Shown here one piece after another: positions 11,650-22,490 of a DNA stretch of 64,000 bases. The notes beneath the pieces were generated by a model. That model saw only the letters and a program-made list of their open reading frames with translations, was not told where the DNA came from and ran no database searches. Position 1 is the first letter of the stretch. The number at the start of each line of letters is the position of its first letter. This DNA comes from Eudorina sp. 2006-703-Eu-15 (lineage: Eukaryota > Chlorophyta > Chlorophyceae > Chlamydomonadales > Volvocaceae), in NCBI GenBank assembly GCA_003117195.1, contig BDSI01000189.1:62001-126000 (forward strand), in the 5' to 3' direction. Both the position numbers and the translations under genes were made by a program.

Positions 11650-12120
11650 GTGTATGGACGCGTCCCCCTGTGTCCCAGTTCAGGGGGTCAGGGCGCGCGC
11701 GCCTCGGCCGAGGCGCGCCCTGACCCCTGATTCCGGGCGGGCCGGCACCGACCCCTGCAGGTCCCAGGCTCAGCCAACAGATGATGAACTACCGTTACCA
11801 GGACAGCCTGTATTATAGGACAAGACGTGCCAACCTGCGTCCCAGTTTTGGGGGTCAGGGCGCGCCTTGGCTGAGGCGCGCCCTGAGCCCTGATTTGGGG
11901 CGGGCCGACCGGACGCCTGCAGGTCGCAGGGTCAGCCACCAGATAATCAAAATAAACAAAAACCGCTACTAGGACAGTCTGTAGTTACAGACCAGACGCG
12001 TCCGCCTGCATCCCGGTTTCGGGGTCAGGGCGCGCCCTGGCCGAGGCGCGCCCTGACCCCCAAAAAGACGTATTTTCTCAGGGCGCGCCCTGAGCCCTGA
12101 TCTGTGGCCGCTACCTAACT
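11650..12120 (-). repeat. Right terminal inverted repeat of transposon
   Basis: Reverse-complement partner of 5308-5755, with three palindrome-bearing modules. The perfect 18-bp palindrome recurs at 12077-12094. The segment just before it, TATTTTCTCAG (12071-12081), resembles a splice acceptor. Confidence 0.8.
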
Positions 12121-12129
12121 CCTTCCCGG
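12121..12129 (+). repeat. Target-site duplication, right copy
   Basis: CCTTCCCGG directly after the element's right end. The next base, 12130, restores the codon broken at 5306. Confidence 0.8.
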
Positions 12130-15077
12130 AAACACTACTCGGCTGTCGGCGCCGCAGCCGCTGCGGCTTGCTCTGATGTCTCCATCAGAGCACCACCACC
12201 ACCACCACCACCACCACAAGCACCACCACCACCACAAGCACCACCAGCACCACAAGCACCACCAGCACCAGCATCCTCAGGAGCTGCTGTCGCGCCTGCT
12301 GGAGGTTTACGGCTGGGTGCGCGACGCGTTTGAGCCCGCCTCCCGCGCCGCGCTTCGGCTGAGCTGCCGCGCCGCCTGCGACGTCGTGGACAGATCCATA
12401 GAACGCCTCGTCGTACGGTCAACACTGAATACCAGCAAGATGATGATGCCGACGCCGATGACGGGGATGACGGAGATGCGGACCGGGGCTCTGGCGGCGC
12501 GCGGCCGCTGCGCCGGCGGCCGCGGCTCTGCCGCCCCGGCGACGACTGCAGTGCTCCCCGTGGGCCTTATGGTCCGCTTGCTGCGGGCGATGGTTCTGGA
12601 GCGCGGCTGCCGTCCCACGACTGTTGTATTGGACTTGCAGGACGAGCTGGAGCGCGAGCGGCAAGAGCGAGGGTAGGGCGGCCGCGGGGGGGCGGACTGG
12701 CGGGCGGGCCCCGTCCTGGCTGGGAGGTGGACATTGCAGCCGTGGAGCGCCCGCGTAGGCGACAAGGAGATGACGACCGGATGGTACCCGGATGGCCGTT
12801 GTGGCTGGATGGGTCATTGGAAGGAGCGAGAATGTGCAGCTGAAGGGGTGCGGCGACCGATCCGCGGGTCGCTCGGGGCGTTCCACCCACGGCGGAGATC
12901 GAGCAACGAGCATGCATGCCCGATTTCCTGCGATGCGCCTTTACCGCGGCCCGTATGAATTATCCATCATCGCGGGGCGGGGCAGGCGGTGTAGCGCCCC
13001 GCCCTGGCCACCTTGGGTGGCCCTCATGTCTCGCCGTACTGTCGCAACCCGTCCCATCCCTTCCCGACATGAAAACATGCCGTTTCCTCCCCTCCGCCCC
13101 TACCCCGAGCAGGTTGGCAGCGCTGTCCGTCTTTGCGGAGGCCGCCACCGGTAACGCTGGCGGCGGCGGCGAGGCTGGCGGCGGCACCGCCGCCACCGCT
13201 GCCACACCGGCCGCACATCCCCGCCGTTCCACGCCGCCAGCGACCTCCGGCGTCGTCGCCGGCATCACGTCGTTGCAGCTCCAGAACTTCTTCATAACGC
13301 CCGCCGCCGCCGCCGCCATCGCCGCCGCCGCGCCGTCGCTGACCAGCCTGAACGCCGTACGGTGCGACGTATCCGGTCTTCCCGCGCTACTGCGCGGCCA
13401 GGGCCCGTCCGACGGCAGTAGCAGCGGAATTAGCAGCGGCTGCGGAATTCGCAGCACACTGCGGCAGCTGACGCTGCGCCGTTGCAGCTGCTGGCCGCGG
13501 GAGTTGGGTGCCGTACTGGGCGGTTGCTCCTCCCTGGAGGACTTCACACTTCCCCTGGAGCGGGACCACGTCGCCAGCGGCGCGATCGACGCGCTGCACT
13601 GCCTGCCGCAGCTGCGGGCGCTGGACCTGTCGCCCGCGGGGCCGCACCGCCGCGGCGCCGAGGAGGCGGCGGCGGCGATGGCACGCATGACGGCGCTGAC
13701 GCGCCTGCAGGCGCAGGAGGCGCCCCTGGTGGCGCTGGCGCCCGTACTGCACAACCTGCCGCTGCTCGCGTCGCTCAGCGGCGGGTCGTACACCTGTACG
13801 GAAGCTGAGATGTCGGCGCTGGCGAGCCTCACCGCGCTGACGTGGCTGCGGGTGCTGCGGATCAAAATGGCGGCGTCAGCGTTGGCGCTGGCGGCTCAGG
13901 GTGGGTCGGCGGCGGCGGCGACACCGAAGGTACCGTTGCCACCGTCGCTCCGGGAGCTTTTGGTGGAGGACGGCGCGGCGCCGGCGGTGCTCACGGCCCT
14001 GGCGATGCCGCCGACGCTGTCGTACTTGTTCGCCGACGTCGTGGTGCCGTACAACGAGTACGCGGACGAGGAGCTGCGGCTGCTGCCGCACGCCGCGGCA
14101 AGCCTGGCGGCGGCGGTGGCGCGGTTTGCTGGTGTGTTGGGTCCGGAGGGCAGCTTGGAGGTGCGGGGCCGCGCGGATGTGGGGCTGCTGGCGGCGCCGC
14201 CGGGGCAGCCGGGCGGGCACGGCGTGTGGCTGTCGGCGCTGGGGCTGCTGCGCGGGCTGCGGCGACTGAAGCTGTGTGCGCTGCGGTTCGAGGAGGCGGA
14301 TGTGGCGCAGCTGGCGCCGCCGACGTTGGAGGTGAGGGGCGGTGGCCGGGAGGGGATAGAGGAGGGGCTGTAGGGGTCGACGTGGGCTGGAGGGGGCCGG
14401 GGGGACAGGCTGGGCTCCTGGGCAAGTTGGTGGACGTGTTGCGGCCGAAGGGAGGCCCACCAGGAGCTGCGGGGCATGACGCATGTGTCGCTGGGCTGAC
14501 CCATGGGTTGCTGGGATGCCCTGGGAGCTTCCGTGCTCACATTAAAGCTCTCTATCCCGGCCCGTCATGTCAATCAAGACAGCGAAACCGCGATAACCCA
14601 CCAAACCGATAACCGATAACTGACACCCTCCCTCCCTCCCTCCCACCCTCCTTACCCTCCCAGGAGCTGTACCTGGAGGACTGCGCCATGCCCCTGGCGG
14701 CGGTGGGCCGCCTGGCCCCCCTCACGGGGCTGAGGCGCCTGGAGCTGTGCCACGTCGACGAGTGTCGCTGCAAGGAGGCGCTGCGGGGGGTGCTGCTGGG
14801 GCTGCTGGCGGCGCTGCCCGGGCTCACCAGCCTGGGCTTCGGCTGCGCGCTGTCGCCGGAGGCGGCCAGTGCGCTGCGCTGGCTTCGGAGCGTGCTGCCA
14901 GGGACCCTGGGGCGTGACCCACGGGTCGTCGAGGAGCCGGAGGATTCGGAGGGATCCGAAGCGGACGGGGAGGGGGAGGGGAACGAGGCGGGGGGGGGAG
15001 GGCGCGGGTGGCGTGGAGGGGGTACGGGGAGGGGAGGAGGGGGGAGGCGTGGCCGGAAGGCGTGTGGCGGTGGATGA
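12130..15077 (+). CDS. F-box-like / leucine-rich-repeat protein, main part
   Basis: Exons: 12130-12672 (first usable ATG now 12176), 13113-14331 and 14664-15077 (stop TGA). Junction phases fit (phase 2 then 0). With the severed leader at 5176-5306 the ancestral protein would be 768 residues. After a His-rich tract coded by CAC/CAG repeats comes an F-box-like helix (PQELLSRLLEVYGW, then ALRLSCRAACDVVDRS). The second exon holds irregular leucine-rich repeats such as LRQLTLRRCSCWPRELG, LPQLRALDLSPAG and LRGLRRLKLCALRFEEADV; the third continues with LTGLRRLELCHVDE. Volvocine genomes hold many such LRR proteins and partners are unknown. The tail is uncertain: the frame ends in low-complexity Gly/Arg at 15077, while another frame (to 15396) reads VDELDSAQWGALGLETRPQ and looks more protein-like, so an unrecognised intron or a poly-G length error is possible. 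Confidence 0.7.
12189..12275 (+). repeat. (CAC)n repeat coding a His tract
   Basis: CAC triplets interrupted by AAG and CAG encode a His-rich run interspersed with Lys and Gln near the present N-terminus of the LRR protein. Confidence 0.9.
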
Positions 15078-18069
15078 GCTGGATAGCGCGCAGTGGGGGG
15101 CACTGGGGCTGGAGACGAGGCCGCAGTCGGCGCCGGTGCCGGGGGGGGCTGCAGCCGAGGCGGCCCAGGCGGCGGCGATGTGGCCGGGCCCGGGCCCGGG
15201 CCCGGGGGCGGGGATTGGGCCCGGGGGGAATGAGGAAGGTTCAGGGCAGCCGGAGGGTTGGGGGGGCGGCGGGAGTGCGGGGTTGACAGCGGCGGTGGAG
15301 GAGGGGCCGGTGGAGGAGGGGGCGGAGGAGGGCCGGGGCCCAGGACTCGGGAGTCCGTACTCCTCCCCGTACTCCTCTCAAGCTTCCTCGGATTGAAGAG
15401 GATGACCCGGACAAATAGACCAATAGCACGGGACCACGGGACCACGGGACGAGGGTGCAGTGAGTGACCCATGGGGGAGGGGGCGGAGTGGTGCGCTGGC
15501 ATGCAGTGCCCCGCCCACGGTCCCGATCACTGCGCCCACCAGGCGGGCGGGCGGGCGGGCGGGTGGGCGGGCGTACGGCATGCGAATACGAATGCGTGTT
15601 GCACGCCGTCTCGAGATCCGTTCAGATGAAGATGTGCGGCGGTGGTTCAAGCACGTCGGCGTCATCGCACATTTTGGATTTTGGGATATCATCTTGTTGT
15701 GCCGAAGTTACGCGCGATGATGCCGTACATCAGGGTCGTTGCCGGCGGGCGGGAGGCGCAGCTACGGCCGCACGGGCAATCGCTGTACGACAACGATCCC
15801 GTGGATTTCATGTCGCCTCGCCTCAACAGGCAGGCAGGTATCCACTCAGCTGTTGTTCGAAGCCGCGGGGCCGGTTACCCCATTAGTGGCAACGGGAACC
15901 GCACTTCGTAGGCCATATGCCATGACGGCTGCGTGCGTACGGCGGTTGTTTGTGTTTGTACTTCGTGGGCGGCCAGGGCAGAGGCGTGCGTGCGTGGTAT
16001 GCAGTGGGCGTAGCGGTGCCCGACAGCTGCTCGTGTGCGTGTACGGCATCATGTGCGCAGTGCCCGATCTCCCAAACGAGCAGGAAGGTTGTGGGCATCC
16101 GAAGAGCGCTGTCGATTCGGCGATGGGCTTTTGGGCGGGCCGCCCCCGGCGGACTGTTGACCAGCTGGTACGGGTCTGCTCTCTGCTGCCTTTGCCACAG
16201 AGACTCGACATCATGTTATTGTAACCGTTGCAAGGTGGACCCGTATCCCGGATCATGTTGCTGTGCGGGTCCACCCTTGTGAGTTGTGACGGTCACTACA
16301 TGCATCGCGGTCCTCGCGTCCTTTCCAATTCGGTAGATCCGCGTTGGTTGTCAGCACCGATCGATGGTGACCGGTGGCGACGCGAAACAACGGAAAACGA
16401 CGACGGCAGGGCGCGGAGACCCCGAAAGGTGTGCTTGCCAAGGCAGTAAAAGGGGCGGACATCTTGTTGGAGCTGGTTCGAAAGGCAGGAAGGACTGTCA
16501 GCCGAGGGCCCACGTCCACACATCCGCATGCCTACCCCCGCCCCTCCTGCCTCTCGTGTTGCCGAACGAGCACGTCCCCGCCCCCGGCGGGCCATGTCCC
16601 TCTCCAGGGAGGCGGGGCAACGTGCCGCGAGCAGCAGCGACCCCACCGCCAAACGTACCCGCTGCACATACGGCAATAGAGGAGTGCTTCGGGCAACGAA
16701 GGGTAGCTGCCCTCCGGGACGACCGTCAGACTGATATCTGTGAAGATTCACATACGCCGTACGAGCGTCGAGGAATGCTGGCTCCCCGACAGACTTGACT
16801 GGCAGGCAGGACTGAGACCGCTCTCACCCCGCCTCACCTCCAGACACGCCGCTCTCCCCCCGGGCAACCAAGGCCCTCTGCATCCGACCCCGCCACATCT
16901 CACCCCGCCACACAACGCATGGGCGATCCGTCGCGCAGTCCACCCCCCAGGTCATAGGTCATAGCGCCATCGGCACCGGCACCGGCGCGCAACGCCGCCC
17001 GCCCGCCCGCCCGATAGGCAGCCAGGTGGGGCGCGGCAGTCGGGGGCCAGCCCCCTTTTGCGTGTCTCAGGGATTCACGCTCCTTTGCCCTTGTGCGGCA
17101 AGAACTCTCCTCCAGCGGGAGAGCCTCTCGACACGTACCGTATTCGCATAACCTCTCACACAGACTTGGCGAGCCAGCCAGCTTTCTTCGCCTCGACATC
17201 ACCAAACCGAGCTCGAAGGAACAACAAGGGGCAAAACACGCAGCACTCGATTCTTCCCACTCGACCTCCCCGGGCCACAACCCCCGGGGCGCCCCGTCTG
17301 CCGGGGCTCTGGTGCGGTTCCTGCTCCGCTCGTTCGCTCCATTATGTACTTGCGTACGGCAGCACCGTACAAATCCGTCCGTACACACGTAGGGTACGTG
17401 CACGGCATGACGCAGTACGGCAAACCGGCTCCGCTCGACACTCGTACGACATGGGGCCTTCTCTCCCCACAGACACACACAGAAAACTCTCTTCGCGAGC
17501 GTTCCATCGCGTCCACAAGTCTGTGTGTGCTGTGCTGTTGGTCGCAGTTCCCCTGGGTGCGCCGAGTCCAGGTGTACCACCGCGGAAGGAAGTTCCGGAA
17601 GCATCCCACACTGCGACTGCGACTGCGACTGCGAGTGCCCACCCGCGGCCCTCCGCCGCCTGCGCGACGTTCCCCCCACCGCCTCCGACGCCATCCCGCC
17701 CCGGACTTCCACCCCCCCCGACCCATCGGCCGCCTCTAGCCCCGCTTACCCCCGGAGCATCGAGACTTCCGAGCGACCGCCGGACCCCTTCCCCTCCATC
17801 CCTCCATCCCTCCATCCCTCCATCCCTCCAGCTCCAGCAGCAGCACCGGCCGCAGCATCGGCTGCAGGGCCACAGCTGGCCTCACGGCACGACCCACCAG
17901 CCCCACCGACCCACGCGGCAACACTCCTCCGCCCAAGATGCGGTCACCGTCCCCTCCCCCCCTCCGCCGCCTCACTCCCGTCCGGCGGTAGACAAAAAGC
18001 GAGCTGGTCAGTCACGCGCCGTGCGCCCTCCTCCTCCGCCTCCTCCTCCTCCTCCTCCTCCCCAGCCAG
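15078..18069. other. Convergent intergenic region between LRR gene and phosphorylmutase gene
   Basis: Both neighbouring genes end here, so 3' UTRs are expected. A TGTAA at 16220-16224 could be the poly(A) signal of the LRR gene, about 1.1 kb behind its stop. The region holds (GGGCCC)n at about 15183-15215, (CCATCCCT)n at about 17800-17830 and a CTC run before 18062. Long open frames such as 17058-18077 are GC-driven; I recognise no protein. Confidence 0.5.
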
Positions 18070-21000
18070 TTAGTTGAGCTCCTTGACGGGCGCCCTCACC
18101 CGCACGTGCAGCTTGTCCGAGGCCTCTCGAATGGACAGCCGCTCCTCCGTCTGGATGCGCTCCTCCAGACCGATCAGCTCGTTGAACTCGGTGAAGTGCG
18201 CCAGACCCGCCAGGTCGTCTCGGGTGGTGCCCTGCAGATGACGTACATAGTACGGAAGTGCGTGAAAATCCAGAGAGGGATCCCGCAGAGTGCGGGGCAA
18301 CACCAGCCGGGGGCAGGTGATGCTGGTGGGGTTGGCGGGGAGGGGGAGGGGGGTCGCAACCCACCAGCTGGGTGGGTCCCCCGTACCATCCCCATCCCCA
18401 TCCCAGCCACAGCCTCAGCACTGGTGCATGTACACAAATGTACTGCAGTACAGCCGTGCTGTCCTACCTTGACGGCCAGGGTTTCGTACACATTGAGCAG
18501 CGCCCGAGTTGCGGCGTACAGCCCCGCCAGCGGGTAGACCACCAGGTGGAAGCCCATGGCGGCTAGCTCCTCGGGGGTGTGGAGGGGGGTGACGCCGCCC
18601 TCCAGCATGTTGCACACGCGCAGGCCCTGTGGCGGGGAGGTAGGGAGGGAGGCAGGAGGGCAGGAGGGCAGGACGGACGGAGCGGGTCCGTTGGCATGGG
18701 ACTTGGGAGGTGTTTGGTTGCGCTTCTTAGAGGGGAGATAGTGCGGCGCGTGAGTGGAGAGGCGGTTGTGGACATCGGGAAACGCGGCGAGGGAGTCGTC
18801 GTCGGCGGCGGGTGGAGGTGGTGGGAGGTGGAGGTGGTGGGATGTGGGATGCGGCTGCGCCGTCTGCACTGATTTGGAATTCCGACCCCGGGGACCGAAC
18901 AGGGCATTCCGGCCTCCCCATCGTGTTCCCTCCCCGCCCTCCGGCGCGGCCAACCGAGCAGCAACCCCGCGGCCCTCGCCCTCCGGCTGGGCCCCCAACC
19001 CCACCCCACCTTGGTCTCCTTGCCCACCAGCCGCAGCTCCTCCTCCCCGCGGGGCGCCTCCACGAAGGTGGCGTCCGCCCCCGCGTCCGCGTACAGGTTG
19101 GCCCGCTTGATGGCCTCCTCCAGTCCGTACTTGGCGCTGATGCCGCGCGCGTCCGTCCGGGCCACCAGGAAGAAGTCCGAGTCGCCGATGACCTCGCGGG
19201 CCGCGGCGATCTGGGGTGATGAGGGGGGGGTGGGACCAGGTGGGGGGTGGGTTGAGGGGTCGGGGAGGTCAGGGTTGAAGTGGTGTACGGGCGAGGGCAG
19301 CTCCTGGACGGAGGTGACAGGATGGGTGCAGGGCGTGAAGGGGGTCGGGGCCATCGAGCGCACTCCATTTTTTCATATCGTCTCGTCTGACCTCTGGCTG
19401 CGGCTGACCTGACCATATGGCCAGCCGGGTGGTGGGTGGGGAGCAGGTCCCCGAATCACGGCCGCGTCACCGCCCGCTCGGCCCGCCGTTCAAAGCACGG
19501 AGACAGGCGCCGGTGCCCTCGACCCGCCTCTCCCGCTGCCCCCGTCCTGTCCTACACGGCCGTCTACGCCATCCACCACATAGGGCCCCCGGGAGCGCGT
19601 GCGACTGTGGGGGCACTGTATGCGTGTGTAGCGAGAAACCCGCCAGGGCACCCGCGAGAGTCAGTGTGTGAATCGTAGGGCTGTACACCATTGGTCAAAC
19701 GTATAAAAGTAAACCAGTGCGGTGTTTTGAGGCACCAGTGCTCCCCCCATGTTACAGCCCCCGCTCCCAGGGCCCCGCACCCCACCGCACCGCACAGCAC
19801 CCCGCCGCACAGCACCCCGCCGCACCCCACCCCACCGCACCCCAACCCACCCCACCCCACCGCACCCCAACCCACCGCACCCCGACCCCACCGCACCGCA
19901 CCTTGGCGGCGAACTCCTCCATCTCGATGACCTCCTTGTTGCGCAGGTGGCCCATGCGCTTGGGCCAGGCCTGGTCCTCCAGGAAGCAGCCCCGGCAGCC
20001 CGCCGTGATGAGCTGCCGGATGGTCCGCTGCACGTTGAGCACGTTGCCGCCACCTGGCAGCCGCGCCGCCACCATCATCACAGGGGAGGGAGGGAGGGAG
20101 CACTAGGGTTTAGGGCGGCTGCGCGCACGGCGGGTGGGCCCTACGGGACGAGCGCAGGGCCGCTGCGCAGCCCTGTCGTACATAGTCACCGGCAGAAATC
20201 AAAACGAAACGGCACGCATATTCGAAAATGTGAAGAAAGATGCCTCACGGACCTCAAACAAACGTTTGCCTGGAGAGGCCGTTGCTGCGCCGGCTGCCCG
20301 GTGGGTCTTGACTAGGCAACCGCTGAAAGGTGGACCCCCAGTCCTGACCCGGTGGGACAATGGTGCGGACTCCGACCGGATTGCGCTATCTGCTCGCAGA
20401 GCCCCGGTCGCCCTCCACGCACAGCTCTGCACAGGCAATTGGCGTTCCCAGTCACGCGCCCACAGTCCCGCTGTACCCCCAGGCAGCCCCGATCCCGTTG
20501 TGACGTGCCGTTGTGCGCGCGGAGGAGTCGACGGGAAGCCCACCAGCCCGTCGTCCAGCGGACACACTCTCTCCCCCGATCACAACCAACGACGCGGCTG
20601 CCGCCGTTCAACAGGTCGGGACACTGCTGTATGTGCGTCGCGCTCTCGACCCATGGGTCGCTTAGGTGCTGCAAAGTACAATAACGCTACCGAATGACCT
20701 CTTCTAACCGCCCGGTGCCCCGGCCCAAACCCAGACACGCCACGTCCCGTGCCTTCCCAGCTCGCCATCGCGGCGCCCGTCCTCCTCCGCCCCTGCGCCC
20801 AGAAGCGCTTCCCACGTCCGCCGCTCCCAACCCCTCAACCCCAGACGCTGTTGATGCCCGTGTCCCGGGTTACCTGCACCCCGAAGGTAAGTAACGCGAC
20901 GCTCGAGCTCTCAGCGCATCCTATTCAAATCTCACTGTCTAATGCCGTACTGTACAACTTCAAGGGTCCGAAACACCCACCGGTGTCAGCGTCCGCGATC

Positions 21001-22490
21001 ACGGGCAGCCCCGCGGGTATGGCGCCCGTTATCTGGCCCGCCTTCCGCGCCATCTCGGGGGAGGTGAGCAGCCCCAGGTCGGGCTCACCCAGGCCCGTGG
21101 CCGCAACCTGCGGGGCCAGACGAGCCGGAAGGGCCGGGAGGGGGGTGGTCAGGGCGCCAGACGCTGCTCCAGGGACAGCTACCTGTGAAAGCGCAACCTG
21201 ATCTCCAGGGCGTTGTCGTGCGCGGTTGGTTATGCGCATCACCTCGTTAACGGATTCAGATAACCGCCAACTCCCTGATTCATATCACTTCAGTCGCGAT
21301 GGAGCCGGGATCGCCTACGCCGTAGCCACCCCCGGTGGCGGCTTCCTGAGGCCCGCGCCCATCCGCGGCCGTCTGCCCATCTGCGGCTCCTTTGAGGGTC
21401 TATGGGGTGGCGTCCCACCCGCCACTGTCCTACATGGCCCGCATCGCCGACGTGCTGATCTCACGGGATGGGGTTACCTCCGGGGGGTGGGGTTGCCCCA
21501 CGCACATTTCGCGCACGCACTTGCCGGCAGTACCGGTAAGCATCCGAGCGTACACATGAGAACCCCAGGGTCAACCCTAGGGTCATTTAGCATCGAGGTG
21601 GTTGGGGGAGGTCAGGCAGCTCGGGGGCAACCAACGACGGCACCACCCGCCGACGCCGTCTTAATTCACCCGTAGATGCACGGCGCACCGCTGGTTGGTG
21701 TTGAGACCTGGTGCCCCACCCTCCGATCATCCCGTACCTAAATAATACTTTAGGGCAACGCCCACGCTACGCACAACCTCTGTCGCAGATCAGCATCGAC
21801 TTGAATCGGTCGGCGCCGGCATGTGGGGCGGTTCCAGTGGTTTGGTGCTTCTGGCAACCAAGCAGGGTTCCGCACATCACGGATTCGCACCGCAAAACAC
21901 GGCACCTTGCCGAAACTGTTAGAAAATAAAATTAAAAAACTGCTAAATATAACTTCAAATCGCTTGCTTGCAAGGAGCACTAACAGACGAGCGTCGGCCG
22001 CACTCGGCGACGGTGGGAAGACAGCCCCCGTGACTTGACTCACCGCATAGCCACTGCGCCAGATCCAGCATCGAATTATGTGCGGAAACGAACCAAACGT
22101 GGGAAGAGCATCAGTCGTGTTATTACGGGCTGGTGTGCCAAACGATACACTCGCCATGCGCCCGCTTGCCCACCCGCAGTTCCGCACCTGACAAAGCAGG
22201 CTTTATGACCAGCTCGTGCAGCGATCTTAGCTGATAACGCGTCGTAAACGCCTGCGCCATCCATACAATCAGCCAGACTGAGAAGGACTGTGACTTGTAA
22301 CGCCCGAAGTCTCTCCCGGCGCCGACGCCCACTGACCTGGCGCCAAGACGCACCCATTCTCCTCGATCAGCCTATGGATTGTTGTTTTGGCACCGTTAGA
22401 TCCGTTCGTCGCTCCACATACAACACGCCCGCGGGGCTGGCGACTCCGCTGGGCAACCTTCGACGCCGATACATTTGAGGAGAGCTTCAT
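18070..22490 (-). CDS. Carboxyvinyl-carboxyphosphonate phosphorylmutase-like enzyme (ICL/PEP-mutase family), plastid
   Basis: Eight exons on the minus strand: 22490-22337, 22251-22188, 22053-22044 (10 nt), 21107-20981, 20053-19902, 19210-19010, 18626-18468 and 18231-18070 (TAA). All phases agree, giving 342 residues. The N-terminus (MKLSSNVSASKVAQRSRQPR, then GRVVC) looks like an algal plastid transit peptide. The body matches the plant petal-death/CPEP phosphorylmutase branch: LAPGVYDALSAKIAARAG, VIADADTGGGNVLNVQRT (metal-binding D115 and D117), LEDQAWPKRMGH, DSDFFLVARTDARG and VCNMLEGGVTPLHTPEEL. Family members cleave or form C-C or P-C bonds on oxaloacetate-like substrates; the true substrate here is unknown. 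The catalytic-loop Cys of lyase members (KKCGH) is Met152, so lyase chemistry is doubtful. The introns of over 900 nt (20054-20980, 21108-22043) hold no recognised gene. Confidence 0.9.
19741..19900. repeat. CCCACCGCA-type minisatellite in an intron
   Basis: Short C-rich units (CCCCACCGCACCCCAACCCA and variants) fill the intron between the phosphorylmutase exons ending at 19902 and starting at 19210, abutting the donor site. Confidence 0.85.
22044..22053 (-). other. 10-nt coding micro-exon of the phosphorylmutase gene
   Basis: On the minus strand the bases TGGCTATGCG are preceded by GCGCAG and followed by GTGAGT. They supply the third base of a Ser codon plus Gly-Tyr-Ala, joining FVS to VAATGLG; related plant enzymes have SGYSVSA at this place. 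Without it the flanking exons are out of phase (2 versus 0). Confidence 0.85.

Larger units (their letters stand above)
5307..12120. mobile_element. Non-autonomous DNA transposon with long inverted ends (Mutator-like by TSD length)
   Basis: About 6.8 kb bounded by 9-bp direct duplications CCTTCCCGG and by inverted ends of roughly 450 bp (5308-5755 against 12120-11650 reversed). The outermost bases read AGTAAGGCAGCGG on the left and, reversed, AGTTAGGTAGCGG on the right; the left end carries one extra C at 5307. The ends contain repeated palindromes of the form TCAGGGCGCGCC / GGCGCGCCCTGA. No transposase-like protein could be recognised in any frame. The interior is a 20-bp minisatellite (about 6952-7466), a satellite of about 173-183 bp in eight copies (8240-9620), and a diverged duplication (10022-10395 and 10529-10890). 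Long inverted ends with a 9-bp duplication suggest the Mutator superfamily, but without a transposase this is inference. The element lies inside the first coding exon of an LRR gene. Confidence 0.8.

Noticed and set aside
17058..18077. 339-codon open frame on the plus strand
   Set aside because: Low-complexity Pro/Ser/His composition, overlapping the end of the phosphorylmutase gene on the other strand; no splice or domain support.
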